Shown here one piece after another: positions 53,961 through 63,413 of a stretch of DNA of 64,000 bases; position 1 is the stretch's first letter; the number at the start of each line of letters is the position of its first letter. The stretch is from the NCBI RefSeq assembly GCF_000725345.1, contig NZ_CP008852.1, positions 3,712,001 through 3,776,000 on the forward strand, given 5' to 3'. A program made the position numbers and the translations under genes. Source of the DNA: Pelosinus sp. UFO1 (GTDB taxonomy: Bacteria; Bacillota; Negativicutes; DSM-13327). The notes beneath the pieces are model-generated. The model had not been told where the DNA came from. It made no database searches and worked only from the letters and a program-made list of their open reading frames with translations.

Positions 53961-55307
53961 TTATAAATGCAGTTTATTGGTTCTGCGCCATATCCCTAGT
54001 CTCTCAGCACCACGTATCAGTTCTTCACGAAACCCTGGATGAGCAATGTTAATCAACCTTTCTGCTCTCTCCCAGGTAGATCGCCCTGCTAAATCAGCAA
54101 TACCCCACTCTGTTACAAAATAGTGGGCCTGGGTACGAGGATTTGTCACAATCGAACTCTCTGGTAAACTTGGCAAGACACGCGACCTCGTTAGTCCCGT
54201 TTTTTTATCTTTAAAGGTGGACGTAAAGCAAATGAAGCTTTTTCCTCCTGATGATAAATAACCCCCAGTTAAAAAATCCAATTGCCCTCCGGTACCGCTA
54301 ATCTGACGGCTACCAGACGTTTCCGAGGTAACTTGACCAAATATATCAATTTCAACACAATTATTGATTGTTACCAAATTATCAATTTGCGCCATAACAT
54401 GGGGATCATTGGTGTAATCAATCGGGTAAGAGGAGAGCTTAGGGTTGCCCTTAACCCAGTCATACAGCTCTTTACTACCAGCGCAAAACGAGAACACACC
54501 TTGACCCTTGTTACTATTTTTTAGTTGATTTGTTATTTTACCAGCCCGACTCATCATCATATAAGCATCGACCAACATCTCTGTATGTAAGCCCAAATTC
54601 TTTAAATCGGATCCCGCAATCATTGTCCCCACTGCATTAGGCAGCGCGCCAACCCCCAGTTGAATTGTCGCGCCATCACCTATTTCCCCCATGATATATT
54701 GAGCAATCTTCTCATCAGTCTCCGAGGCCTTTACAGGGTTAATAACTGGCAATTCCGGATTATCACCTTCAACGATGTAATCCACTTCACTGATATGGAT
54801 CGAATTTTCCCGCCCACCTGCAACAATCGGAAGTTTTTCATTGATTTCAAGAATTATGGTTTTGGCTTGATCCGTTAGTGCTTTGGTTGCGGAATTTGTC
54901 AGAGAAAAATTAAAGTAACCATCTGCGTCCATTGGTGGAACAGTAAACATCGCCACGTCTACTTCCAAACTTTTGCGATAAAACAGTGGCAAGTTACGGT
55001 ATATCATCGGGATATAATTGCAAAGCCCTTGTGCATTTAACTGCCGCTCATAACCACTAAAGTGCCAGCTGTTATAGCAAAAATGTTCTCTGGTAGGATC
55101 TAGTTCAACAATTCTTAAAGGACTTAGTATTAATCCGCCCCTAACCTTAACATCCCAAAGTTCATCCTTACGCGCCGCCAAGGCCTTATCCAATAAGATA
55201 GGCTGGGCCAATGCAAAATTGTAATCAACCCAATCGCCAGATTTGACGATCTTTACTGCTTGTTCCGCCGAAACAAGCTTGGTTTTATATTCTTGTGTGG
55301 GAACCAT
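53961..55307 (-). CDS. Acyl-CoA:acetate/butyrate CoA-transferase
   Basis: Acetyl-CoA hydrolase/transferase family (448 residues): AVKIVKSGDWVDYNFALAQP at the N-terminus, the GVGALPNAVGTMI loop, the active-site Glu around LHTEMLVDAYM, and GGQLDFLTGG at the C-terminal domain. It can swap CoA from the branched-chain acyl-CoA to acetate, releasing isovalerate or isobutyrate and saving the thioester for ATP synthesis. I chose the ATG at 55307 after GGGAGGG. Confidence 0.88.
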   Translation of the reverse strand: MVPTQEYKTKLVSAEQAVKIVKSGDWVDYNFALAQPILLDKALAARKDELWDVKVRGGLILSPLRIVELDPTREHFCYNSWHFSGYERQLNAQGLCNYIPMIYRNLPLFYRKSLEVDVAMFTVPPMDADGYFNFSLTNSATKALTDQAKTIILEINEKLPIVAGGRENSIHISEVDYIVEGDNPELPVINPVKASETDEKIAQYIMGEIGDGATIQLGVGALPNAVGTMIAGSDLKNLGLHTEMLVDAYMMMSRAGKITNQLKNSNKGQGVFSFCAGSKELYDWVKGNPKLSSYPIDYTNDPHVMAQIDNLVTINNCVEIDIFGQVTSETSGSRQISGTGGQLDFLTGGYLSSGGKSFICFTSTFKDKKTGLTRSRVLPSLPESSIVTNPRTQAHYFVTEWGIADLAGRSTWERAERLINIAHPGFREELIRGAERLGIWRRTNKLHL

Positions 55308-55337
55308 GAATGACCCTCCCATAGGAAACTTCATCTA

Positions 55338-56417
55338 TTACTTTGCCTTCAGATATGTCTTTTTCACTTGGCGCATAACCCTTATTCGCTCTTCGGCTAG
55401 AGTATTAGCAGCTTTATAAGTCGGAACATTATCTCTTTGGGATATGGCAATGACTTTTTTTACATTTTCATAAATGGTTTCCACTTTACGAATCGCCCGT
55501 TCCCGATTATACCCACCTTCCAGCAGTTCATCACATACGTTTATTACCCCACCGGCATTGATGATAAAGTCAGGAGCATAAAGAATTCCCATTCTTTGTA
55601 GAACATCTCCATGACGCTCTTCTTTTAGCTGATTATTCGCAGCCCCAGCGATAATACGACAATTCAGTCTTGGGATTGTATTATCATTGATAATAGCCCC
55701 TAAGGCACATGGTGAAAAAATATCACAGTTAACATCATAGATTGCTTCTGGCTTAACAGCGGTGGCACTAAAATCTTTTACTACCCGCATTACATTGTCT
55801 TCGCTAATATCAGTGACATAAAGAATAGCTCCCTCATCATGTAACAGTTTGCAAAGAGCATATCCGACGTGACCTAACCCTTGTACTGCAATCACTTTTC
55901 TCGAAAGAGAATCACTTCCCCATACAGCATTAGCACATGCCTTGATACCTTTCCATGTGCCATAAGCCGTCATCGGTGAAGGATCACCGCTCGAGCCGGC
56001 AACTGAGCCCAAGCCTGCCACGTTATGGGTTTCCATACGAATATAATCCATATCTTCAACACAGGTACCAACATCTTCTGCTGTAATATAACGCCCGCCT
56101 AACCCCTCTACATATCGTCCAAAGGCTCGGAACAAGGCTTCACTTTTGTCCTTTTTAGAGTCACCGATAATGACTGCTTTGGCACCACCAATATTGAGTC
56201 CCGCCGCTGCATTTTTATATGTCATTCCCCGCGCTAGACGCAAAGCGTCCATAATAGCCTCTTCTTCGCTGGCATAATTCCACATTCTCGTGCCACCTAA
56301 TGCCGGGCCAAGAGTCGTATCATGAACACAAATAATAGCTTTTAGTCCGGAAGCAGGATCATGACACAATAGCAATTGTTCATACTCGTTTTTCTCAAGA
56401 TATTCAAAGATCTCCAT
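55338..56417 (-). CDS. Leucine/valine-type amino acid dehydrogenase
   Basis: Glu/Leu/Phe/Val dehydrogenase family (359 residues): substrate site [20 protein letters not shown], the catalytic Lys in [18 protein letters not shown], Rossmann motif [16 protein letters not shown], and [20 protein letters not shown]. The G-L-N-I-G-G-A-K pattern marks leucine/phenylalanine types rather than glutamate dehydrogenase. It deaminates branched-chain amino acids to the 2-oxoacids used by the downstream oxidoreductase. I chose the ATG at 56417 after AGAGGGGG; a frame from 56471 would start inside the promoter. Confidence 0.9.
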   Translation of the reverse strand: MEIFEYLEKNEYEQLLLCHDPASGLKAIICVHDTTLGPALGGTRMWNYASEEEAIMDALRLARGMTYKNAAAGLNIGGAKAVIIGDSKKDKSEALFRAFGRYVEGLGGRYITAEDVGTCVEDMDYIRMETHNVAGLGSVAGSSGDPSPMTAYGTWKGIKACANAVWGSDSLSRKVIAVQGLGHVGYALCKLLHDEGAILYVTDISEDNVMRVVKDFSATAVKPEAIYDVNCDIFSPCALGAIINDNTIPRLNCRIIAGAANNQLKEERHGDVLQRMGILYAPDFIINAGGVINVCDELLEGGYNRERAIRKVETIYENVKKVIAISQRDNVPTYKAANTLAEERIRVMRQVKKTYLKAK

Positions 56418-56465
56418 TAATATCCCCCTCTTTATTAAACCAGTTTTTTCCTCTACTACTATTGA

Positions 56466-56483
56466 TTGCAATAAATATGCCAG
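56466..56483 (-). promoter_or_regulatory. Sigma-54 promoter of the branched-chain operon
   Basis: CTGGCATATTTATTGCAA on the minus strand has GG and GC exactly 10 bp apart, the -24/-12 pattern of RpoN promoters (TGGCA...TTGCA). It lies 50 bp before the leucine dehydrogenase ATG and just after the activator gene. Confidence 0.88.
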
Positions 56484-56515
56484 TCCTTACGCTCAATGTA
56501 AATAACATTGAATAC

Positions 56516-56547
56516 AAAAAACACCTGCAAAAGTTTGCAGGTGTTGA
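56516..56547 (-). terminator. Terminator of the sigma-54 activator gene
   Basis: AACACCTGCAAA pairs with TTTGCAGGTGTT through a tight loop; the minus strand continues TTTTTTG. It separates the activator gene from the operon promoter. Confidence 0.87.
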
Positions 56548-56588
56548 AGAAATTTGCATTCTATTTGTGCAATATTTTTCAAAATTAA

Positions 56589-58364
56589 TTATCCAGAAGC
56601 AATGTTATATTTCTTAATTTTATAGTAAAGATTACGCAGAGATATGCCTAATTGTTTAGCAGTATTCTCCCTGCAGCCTCTATTTGCCGCTAGTGCCGCG
56701 ACTACTGCCTCATGCTCAGCCCTTTCCAGCGCCTCAGCTAGGGTACTGGTATTCACTGTTGATATTTTAGCCATGTCACAACTCCCAGCCAAAGGTAATA
56801 AGGGTGGCAAATGGGAAAATAACATGGTACTTTCACTAAACCGCATGTTAATCATGCCACGGGCTAAAACATTTTCTAGTTCACGAATATTCCCCGGCCA
56901 AAGATAGCTGCTTAGAATCCGTAAAGCTTCGTTTGATACCGATTGTACATTACGTCCATATTCTTGATTTAGTTTTTTAAGTAAAAAATCTACTAAGTGG
57001 GGCATCTCATCCAACCTTTGACGCAATGGCGGAATAGCGATAGGAAAAATATTAAGACGGTAGTATAAATCTTCCCGGAATAAACCCCTTTTTACATCAA
57101 GGAACAAATCACGATTCGTAGCAGCAATAACACGTATTTGGACAGGTATGGGCTTGACTCCGCCAACCCGCACAATTTCCTTTTCTTGCAATACTCTGAG
57201 TAGCTTAACTTGCACCGCCAATGAAATTTCTCCGATTTCATCTAAAAGAATGCTGCCACCGTCGGCTTCTTCAAATAGACCCTTTTTACCACCTTTACGA
57301 CCACCAGTAAAGGCACCTTCTTCATAGCCAAACAATTCACTTTCCAGTAGTGATTCGGTAAGAGCAGCACAATTGACTCGTACGAAAAGGTTATTTTTAC
57401 GTTGACTAGCATGGTGAATGGCATGGGCAAAAAGTTCCTTGCCTGTCCCAGTTTCACCAGTTAACAAGACGGTCACCGGCGTATTAGCAGCCCTCCGGGC
57501 TAATTCGACCGTATTTAACATGGCTGAGCCTTGAGCTACAATGTCATCAAAGGTATAACGACTTTGAATTTTGCGGATAAGACATTTCATCCGTCCTAAT
57601 TCTTCGTTTAGTTGCCGTATTTCCGAAACATCATGCACAACGGCTACACTGCCTTGTAATTCGCCATTTATAATGAGGGGAGCAGCATTAACAATGACCT
57701 CTTTACTTTGAGGTCCTACTTGCAAGGGAACACCACGCACAGGTACTAAGGTCTTCATTACCTTAATATGCATACTTTCGCCTTCACAAATATCAATCGT
57801 TGGAGATTTCCCCAACACCTCGTCCTTACTCAGACCAATAAGACTTGTATAGGCCGGATTGACTAGAATGATTTTCCCATTTCGATCCACAACCGAAATA
57901 GCATCTTGCGAGGATTCAATAATTGATTCTAATAGTATTTTCATTTCTTTTATACTAGTAATTTCTCCCGATAAATTGATTATATCGGTAATATCCCGGA
58001 AGACAGCTACAGCCCCGATAATCTTATTGTCACTATCACGTACTGGCATACGATTGGTTACAATTCGCAAATGACCAATCGTTTGTTGTTGGTTAAGTTC
58101 AGAAATACCCGAACTGAGCACTAAAGGTAAACGAGTACCAGGAACCACCTCACTTACCGGCCTTCCTAGCATGTCCTCAGCTTTAACCATCAAAAGCCGT
58201 TCGGCAGCACAATTAAACAAGCTAATAATTCCATGTTCATCCACCGCAATCATGGCATCATAGGTAGAATTTAAGAATACTTCCAGCTTCCGGTCATGGG
58301 GATCCCATGCAACATAATCCTGTTTTTTTTGAGGTGTATACACAGATCTCTTTTCCTGGCTCAT
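56589..58364 (-). CDS. Sigma-54-dependent enhancer-binding regulator (PAS-PAS-AAA+-Fis)
   Basis: Two PAS domains (about residues 35-140 and 155-265) precede an AAA+ domain with Walker A GETGTGKELFA, the loop EGAFTGGRKGG (GAFTGG in place of the common GAFTGA), Walker B GGSILLDEIGE, and a C-terminal Fis HTH (NTAKQLGISLRNLYYKIKKY). It should remodel RpoN polymerase at the promoter at 56466. BkdR-type regulators of branched-chain catabolism have this layout. I chose the ATG at 58364 after GGAGG. Confidence 0.9.
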   Translation of the reverse strand: MSQEKRSVYTPQKKQDYVAWDPHDRKLEVFLNSTYDAMIAVDEHGIISLFNCAAERLLMVKAEDMLGRPVSEVVPGTRLPLVLSSGISELNQQQTIGHLRIVTNRMPVRDSDNKIIGAVAVFRDITDIINLSGEITSIKEMKILLESIIESSQDAISVVDRNGKIILVNPAYTSLIGLSKDEVLGKSPTIDICEGESMHIKVMKTLVPVRGVPLQVGPQSKEVIVNAAPLIINGELQGSVAVVHDVSEIRQLNEELGRMKCLIRKIQSRYTFDDIVAQGSAMLNTVELARRAANTPVTVLLTGETGTGKELFAHAIHHASQRKNNLFVRVNCAALTESLLESELFGYEEGAFTGGRKGGKKGLFEEADGGSILLDEIGEISLAVQVKLLRVLQEKEIVRVGGVKPIPVQIRVIAATNRDLFLDVKRGLFREDLYYRLNIFPIAIPPLRQRLDEMPHLVDFLLKKLNQEYGRNVQSVSNEALRILSSYLWPGNIRELENVLARGMINMRFSESTMLFSHLPPLLPLAGSCDMAKISTVNTSTLAEALERAEHEAVVAALAANRGCRENTAKQLGISLRNLYYKIKKYNIASG

Positions 58365-58419
58365 CGCTGCGCCTCCCATATCAAGTCCACGCATAATTTC
58401 CTTACTATTTTTTATAAAA

Positions 58420-58451
58420 TAGCTCCTAAAATAATCATATTCTAGGAGCTA
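58420..58451 (-). terminator. Hairpin in the leader of the activator gene
   Basis: TAGCTCCTA (58420-58428) and TAGGAGCTA (58443-58451) pair, followed on the minus strand by TTTTAT. It lies upstream of the activator ATG and downstream of a complete terminator, so it may be an attenuator. Confidence 0.5.
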
Positions 58452-58581
58452 CATAACTAGAACAAAATCGGTTTTAGCAGTGGAACTCTCAAAGCCCTTT
58501 AAACTATACAAAGCAAAAAAACATGAAATTTTGGGCTTCAGAATTAGTCTTAAACCAAATACGAAATTTATCTTAAATAGA

Positions 58582-58606
58582 AAACCCAGCATTAAAATGC
58601 TGGGTT
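58582..58606 (-). terminator. Terminator of the DUF6263-like gene
   Basis: AACCCAGCAT and ATGCTGGGTT pair with a four-base loop; the minus strand continues TTTTCTATTT. Confidence 0.87.
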
Positions 58607-58613
58607 ACTTAAT

Positions 58614-59549
58614 TTATTGTTTTGCTGTTTCACAGGTAATCTTTGCGACTATTTTTATTGGTAGTTTGACTTCTTCTGATTTTGCCGGGTTCGATACTTC
58701 TATTTCCCCAATTATGTTCTCGACCATAGTTCCATTTTGAATAAGACCGTTACTCTTATTAATATTAAAACTTCCCACACAGTCACCACTTAAATTTATA
58801 TTAGACTTTACGCCCATAAACTCTACCCCCTGACTATCTGGCGTAGTAGTTATCCTTGCCTGCAGGTCAGCAGATAGGAGCCCATTTTTTTCCCCTAATA
58901 GCTTCCATGTACTCGTCATTGTCATAGGATAAACCGCTTTTATTTCGTAAGTACTCTCCCATGAATCACCAATCTGGATGCTTTTCTCAGGATAGTAACC
59001 CATTGAGCTTTTGAGCATTGTTTTGATAGCATCATCGCCAAAGCTCTGAACTACTATTTTTCTAAACGCTTTCTTTTGTTCTTCATTTCCTGGCATGCTA
59101 TCTGCCATTCCATTTAGGATGTCATTAGCCCCATTGATTTCTAATAAATGTCCTTTTTTATCTAATTTAACAGTAAAACCCTTCCCAATCATACTGCTAT
59201 ATATGGCACTCAACGGAGTTTGGGGGTTACTCTGACTTGAATCGTACTCCATTTTCTGTCCCGCAGCTTCTGAAGAAACTTTGATAGAATCATACTTATA
59301 ATATATGGTTGCATTTTTATCTTTATCGACATCTTGCACATTCAAAGTATAATTCATATCTACGATCTGCTTTAATTGTACTTCCCTATTGTTTACACTC
59401 ATATTTGTTTCAATGTTATTTACTATATGAACATTGTACTTGTCGCCTGTATGTACATTAAGATTTAATTCAAAAGCATCTGCAAATCCACAGGCTAGAA
59501 ACGTCAATAATACCGTACAGAATATTGTTAGCCAATTTTTCAACTTCAT
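58614..59549 (-). CDS. Exported DUF6263-like protein
   Basis: The protein (311 aa) has a signal peptide (MKLKNWLTIFCTVLLTFLAC ending before FADAFEL) and a mostly beta-strand body with NNIETNMSVNNREVQLKQIV, YYPEKSIQIGDSWEST and a C-terminal LPIKIVAKITCE. This pattern matches DUF6263, a family of exported proteins without known function. A Cys lies in the signal (LACGFADA), but this is not a convincing lipobox. I chose the ATG at 59549 after GGAGGG. Confidence 0.75.
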   Translation of the reverse strand: MKLKNWLTIFCTVLLTFLACGFADAFELNLNVHTGDKYNVHIVNNIETNMSVNNREVQLKQIVDMNYTLNVQDVDKDKNATIYYKYDSIKVSSEAAGQKMEYDSSQSNPQTPLSAIYSSMIGKGFTVKLDKKGHLLEINGANDILNGMADSMPGNEEQKKAFRKIVVQSFGDDAIKTMLKSSMGYYPEKSIQIGDSWESTYEIKAVYPMTMTSTWKLLGEKNGLLSADLQARITTTPDSQGVEFMGVKSNINLSGDCVGSFNINKSNGLIQNGTMVENIIGEIEVSNPAKSEEVKLPIKIVAKITCETAKQ

Positions 59550-59639
59550 TTTTCCCTCCAAAATATACATTTATTATCCGCAGTCTACTATCCTTTAACT
59601 ACCTACACGAGCACAAGAACTACCCCTTAAATCGTTGAA

Positions 59640-60569
59640 TTACGTCTCTACATCAGGCTGTTTCTTATTTTTCACGCCACTTGGTACGTGCCCTGTAGGA
59701 ACAACCTTCGAAGCATTAAGGCAATATGTATGCTGATCATCAAAAAAGATATGAGGGTTAAAACTTTCTAAAATAGCAGCCTTATCCAATCCACCTAAGA
59801 AAAATGCTTCATCAACACCAATCCCCCATGCTCGCAATGTTTTTATTGCTCTTTTATGTGCTGGTGCACTACGAGCCGTCACCAATGCTGTTCTTATTGG
59901 TTTCTGGCTTTCATTTTTATAAGTTTTTTGTAAATTGTGTAATGCCGCTAAAAACATTTTAAAAGGACCAGGAGCTAAAGGTACTTCACACTTTTCACTC
60001 TCATTCCTTTGAAACTCAATTAATCCCATGTCTTGATATATTTTCTCAGCTTCATCACTAAAAATAACAGCATCACCATCAAAAGCTATTCTAATTTCTT
60101 CCAAATCATCATTACCCTCGGAATAAATTCCCTCATAAATCGTAGCACTGGCGTATCCGTTTTCCAGCGCGAGCATTACATCCTCTGGATTAGCAGATAA
60201 AAACAAATCTGTCTTAAATGCTTGTAGATATTTATAAGGTGATCTCCCTCTAGAAAATGCTGCTCGAGTAATTTTTAGACCATGTTTTTCAATCGAATTA
60301 AATACCCTTAGCCCGGTATTAGGGTCATTCTTAGAAATCAAAATTATTTCTACCATAGTATCTTGGGTTATAGGATTACGAAGCTCTAATAATTTTTTTA
60401 TCAATGGAAATGCTACGCCACACTGTAGTAATTCATTTTCGTGTTCTATCTGATATTTGGTATACTCTTCCTCTCCCTTTTCTTCAAAAATCTTATTGCT
60501 TGCAGCTAAATCAAAAAGAGCACGGGAAGATATAGCAATTACCAGTTTTCCCTCTAATGTAATAGACAC
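59640..60569 (-). CDS. Cytosolic 5'-nucleotidase (PF06189)
   Basis: The 309-residue protein opens VIAISSRALFDL, has EIILISKNDPNTGLRVFNSI, FLSANPEDV, RIAFDGDAVIFSDEAEK, and ends in THE HAD-like Asp pair region FLGGLDKAAILESFNPHIFF-D-D. These are the marks of the NT5C1-like 5'-nucleotidase family, which dephosphorylates nucleoside monophosphates such as AMP. The ATG at 60569 follows AAGGAGG. Single gene. Confidence 0.88.
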   Translation of the reverse strand: MSITLEGKLVIAISSRALFDLAASNKIFEEKGEEEYTKYQIEHENELLQCGVAFPLIKKLLELRNPITQDTMVEIILISKNDPNTGLRVFNSIEKHGLKITRAAFSRGRSPYKYLQAFKTDLFLSANPEDVMLALENGYASATIYEGIYSEGNDDLEEIRIAFDGDAVIFSDEAEKIYQDMGLIEFQRNESEKCEVPLAPGPFKMFLAALHNLQKTYKNESQKPIRTALVTARSAPAHKRAIKTLRAWGIGVDEAFFLGGLDKAAILESFNPHIFFDDQHTYCLNASKVVPTGHVPSGVKNKKQPDVET

Positions 60570-60604
60570 AGCAATCCTCCTTGAATCTAAATTTTTTGTT
60601 AACT

Positions 60605-60732
60605 ACAGAATCAAAGGGACTGTTCTACTAAGTCAAATCCCTTTTCTTGTCATATACCATCAATATTTGTATCCTATTTACCATTAAAATACAAAACTCC
60701 TGCAAGGCTAGACTACTTTACAGGAGTTTGTC
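60605..60732 (+). repeat. Hairpin repeat, copy 13, with left modules
   Basis: The hairpin at 60691-60732 (ACTCCTGCAA, loop GGCTAGACTAC, TTTACAGGAG) is preceded by the conserved ATTTACCATTAAAATAC flank and, 70 bp earlier, by AAAGGGACTGTTCT. It lies 130 bp past the stop of the oxidoreductase gene. Confidence 0.85.
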
Positions 60733-60865
60733 GTATATATTTTTCTTTGATCAGCACTTCTTATTCGAAATCTACAATGGCTCATTTAGCAAAACAAAGA
60801 GCTTTTCCGTTGTCTTATGTTGGCATGTCTTAAGATCGCATTTACTTATAGATCTTTCTAGTTGT

Positions 60866-61867
60866 TTATAAATCAAGATTAACTATAGTTCTACCCTGGA
60901 GTTTCCCTTGTAGAATTAAGTCAATTTTTTTATTTAAATTATCTAAAGATACTTCTTCTACATTTTGTTCTAAGTTATGAGGCTTCCATTCATTAGCTAA
61001 CAAAGACCAAATCTCTAACCTTAAATCCATAGGACACATTACTGAATCTACTCCATATAGAGTGATCCCCCTTAAAATAAAAGGATAGACAGAGGTTAAT
61101 AGTTCAGGAGAGGCTACATTTCCGCAACATGTTACACTTCCTCCATAGTTAGTAGCTTTTAGCGCAGTTGCTAACATATTTCCACCTACTGTATCGATTA
61201 CACCAGCCCAATTTCCCTTTAAGAGTATTTTACCAGATTTGTCATCTAGTTCTTCTCTGAGAATAATATCTTTGGCTCCTATTTGTAATAACATATCCTT
61301 TGCGTCAGGCTTTCCTGTAGCTGCAATGACACTATAACCAAGCTTATGAAGAATACCCACAGCAATACTACCTACGCCACCTGTTGCTCCTGTTACTAAG
61401 ATATTACCAGCCGATGGTGTAACACCCCCATGTATCAATTTATAAACAGAGAGAGCAGCAGTGAAACCAGCGGTACCATATATCATAGTTTCTTGTAGCG
61501 AAAGATTCGTGGGTAATTTAACAACCCAGTCAGCAGGGACCTGAATATACTGACCATACCCCCCAGATGTATTCATCCCTAGATCATATCCTGTAACGAG
61601 TACTTTATCTCCAGCATGAAACTTTTCATTTTTGCTTTCGGCAATAATACCTGCAGCATCTATTCCTGGAGTATGAGGATACTTCCTCGTTACTCCTTTA
61701 TTGCCAGAAGAAGAAAGAGCATCTTTATAATTTAAAGAAGAATACTTTACATTGATTAAAACATCACCATCAGGAAGAGTGCTGACCTCTCTATTGACAA
61801 TTTTTCTTGAGAATTGATTGTCATCCCCCTCTGTGACTACTAGCGCTTTAAATTGAGTTATAGACAT
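60866..61867 (-). CDS. YhdH/YhfP-type quinone oxidoreductase (MDR family)
   Basis: Medium-chain reductase of 333 residues without zinc ligands: NYKDALSSSGNKGVTRKYPH, PGIDAAGIIAES, the nucleotide loop VTGATGGVGSIAVGIL, and C-terminal LQGRTIVNLDL. The type includes AcuI acrylyl-CoA reductase and electrophile-reducing quinone oxidoreductases. I chose the ATG at 61867; the predicted promoter (TTGACG 61935-61930, TATAAT 61913-61908) rules out the frame start at 61921. Divergent from a MarR gene with three shared operators. Confidence 0.87.
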   Translation of the reverse strand: MSITQFKALVVTEGDDNQFSRKIVNREVSTLPDGDVLINVKYSSLNYKDALSSSGNKGVTRKYPHTPGIDAAGIIAESKNEKFHAGDKVLVTGYDLGMNTSGGYGQYIQVPADWVVKLPTNLSLQETMIYGTAGFTAALSVYKLIHGGVTPSAGNILVTGATGGVGSIAVGILHKLGYSVIAATGKPDAKDMLLQIGAKDIILREELDDKSGKILLKGNWAGVIDTVGGNMLATALKATNYGGSVTCCGNVASPELLTSVYPFILRGITLYGVDSVMCPMDLRLEIWSLLANEWKPHNLEQNVEEVSLDNLNKKIDLILQGKLQGRTIVNLDL

Positions 61868-61889
61868 ACATCCACATTCCTTTCGGCAA

Positions 61890-61940
61890 ATAGTTTGATA
61901 CAAAACTATTATACCACGCAATAGTTTTGCGTCAAACTAT
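61890..61940 (-). promoter_or_regulatory. Two MarR operators at the oxidoreductase promoter
   Basis: ATAGTTTGATACAAAACTAT (61890-61909) and ATAGTTTTGCGTCAAACTAT (61921-61940) are inverted repeats 31 bp apart centre to centre, about three helix turns. They overlap the -10 (61913-61908) and -35 (61935-61930). Confidence 0.65.
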
Positions 61941-61964
61941 ATTGATTATTTAAAGATTATTGTA

Positions 61965-61994
61965 TTGACATGAAGTTTTACGTAAAACTATAAT
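61965..61994 (+). promoter_or_regulatory. MarR gene promoter with embedded operator
   Basis: TTGACA (61965-61970) and TATAAT (61989-61994) are 18 bp apart. The spacer contains the perfect 16-bp palindrome AGTTTTACGTAAAACT (61974-61989), matching the two sites on the other side. Confidence 0.72.
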
Positions 61995-62042
61995 TAACTA
62001 GTTATAAAATATAGGCTTACGAGTCATGATGAGGTTGCTAAG

Positions 62043-62477
62043 ATGAAGGATAAATACATAGTCTACTTTATAAGTAGAACGAAGAACAAAATGTTACATT
62101 TTATTGAGGAACAATTACAGGAAAATCAATTGGATGATTTAATTCCTTCTCATGGAAATATTCTTACAGCACTTTATGAGAATCATGGCAAACTAACCAT
62201 GAAACAAATTGCCAAAATAATCGGCAAGGATAAATCAACGATAACACCACTAGTCAACAAACTATTAGATTTGGGTTATATCACAAAAGAGAAAAATGAA
62301 ATAGATAAAAGAGTCACTTATATTATACTTACTGAAAGAGGAAAGCAAATAGAAGCAAAGTTTAATGCTATTTCAAGAGAGGTATCTGTGACGGCTTATA
62401 AAGGTTTTTCGGCAGAGGAAAAGGAAGTCTTTCTACGATTACTCAAGAAATTAAATAACAATTTTGATTACAATTAG
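62043..62477 (+). CDS. MarR-family regulator
   Basis: The 144-residue protein has LIPSHGNILTALYENHGKLT, MKQIAKIIGKDKSTITPLVN and the wing KEKNEIDKRVTYIILTERG. It is paralogous to the MarR protein at 15684-16109 over its full length. The ATG at 62043 follows GAGG. With operators in its own promoter and the divergent oxidoreductase promoter, it should repress both until an electrophile or phenolic ligand binds. Confidence 0.88.
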   Translation: MKDKYIVYFISRTKNKMLHFIEEQLQENQLDDLIPSHGNILTALYENHGKLTMKQIAKIIGKDKSTITPLVNKLLDLGYITKEKNEIDKRVTYIILTERGKQIEAKFNAISREVSVTAYKGFSAEEKEVFLRLLKKLNNNFDYN

Positions 62478-62563
62478 AGGATGTTAACTTATGGTAATCG
62501 TTGTAAAAAAAATAAAATGACGGTAAACAGTATCCTATATTTATATTTTGTTTACTAAAATAT

Positions 62564-62602
62564 AAAACTCCTAGAAGGCTAAGCTGCCTTGGAGGAGCTT
62601 AT
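62564..62602 (+). repeat. Hairpin repeat, copy 14
   Basis: AACTCCTAGAAGGC pairs with GCCTTGGAGGAGCTT. The arm has drifted (CTAGAAGG/CCTTGGAG) while most of the stem is kept. It lies between the convergent MarR and CBO0543 genes. Confidence 0.8.
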
Positions 62603-62604
62603 AA

Positions 62605-63234
62605 TTATTCTTTTGGGTTCTCATTGTCTTCATTTGAGAGCTTCATAACTGGTTGTAACTTTGGCAATAAAGAGGCACGACTTGATTCTTTCACATGCTT
62701 CTGTTCTATATTTGCTAACCAAATAACCACAGCCCTCACAAAGGAGGTAATGATCACTCCAAGAATAAACGAGTAAACATAGTTCCATTTTCCAAGCCAT
62801 AAAACTTGAGACCATACATAAAATGGATGAGCAATAAAGGCAAAAAAAACTGTCCCTAAGGTATTCCATATTGCGAAACTTCGCCAGGAGTCAGTGTACT
62901 GATATATAAGTAAATGGACTATGGGATGGACTGTATAAGTAAAGGGAAAAAGACTAGGTACAAATGGTAAAAAATGTGTCTTGTATTCCCATAAACCAAC
63001 ATTAGTTCCAATTACATCAATATAGCCGAAGGCTACCGAAAGAAGTGCTCCATAAAGGATAATTTCTCTCAGCCTGCTTTTATCAATCAATAAGAACAAC
63101 GCAATGTAGATAAGAAACATACTTCCCAGAATTACAAACCAGCTGAACGAGAAAAGTTCCTCTGATAACCAGCGTGTAAATAAAAGATTCCATAGATCAG
63201 CTGCTACATTGGTAATCTCTTCAAAACTTGACAC
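62605..63234 (-). CDS. CBO0543-family membrane protein (second copy)
   Basis: Paralogue of the protein at 13535-14164: matching segments are LIDKSRLREIILYGALLSVA, IDVIGTNVGLW, FTYTVHPIVHLLIYQYTDSW, and LGKWNYVYSF, and the C-terminal tail LQPVMKLSNEDNEN parallels CQPAMKPLNTDKD. Several membrane helices; function unknown. I chose the GTG at 63234 after GGAGGGG (209 residues); a frame from 63339 has no ribosome site. Confidence 0.72.
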   Translation of the reverse strand: MSSFEEITNVAADLWNLLFTRWLSEELFSFSWFVILGSMFLIYIALFLLIDKSRLREIILYGALLSVAFGYIDVIGTNVGLWEYKTHFLPFVPSLFPFTYTVHPIVHLLIYQYTDSWRSFAIWNTLGTVFFAFIAHPFYVWSQVLWLGKWNYVYSFILGVIITSFVRAVVIWLANIEQKHVKESSRASLLPKLQPVMKLSNEDNENPKE

Positions 63235-63326
63235 GAATTCCCCTCCAAAACACGAATTATCTATAGTAGTTTCTCGTATTGATCGGTATTTATTCATAGA
63301 GAGGTTTCCAGATACCATTAAAATAC

Positions 63327-63365
63327 AAAACTCCTGCAATGCTAAGTGCGTCGCAGGAGTTTGTC
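63327..63365 (+). repeat. Hairpin repeat, copy 15
   Basis: AAAACTCCTGC and GCAGGAGTTTGTC around AATGCTAAGTGCGTC; the left flank ATACCATTAAAATAC is kept. It lies 50 bp past the stop of the next minus-strand gene. Confidence 0.85.
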
Positions 63366-63413
63366 GTATATTTTGTTTTTGATCAGCTCTTTTTATTCAG
63401 TAGATGATTGGGA

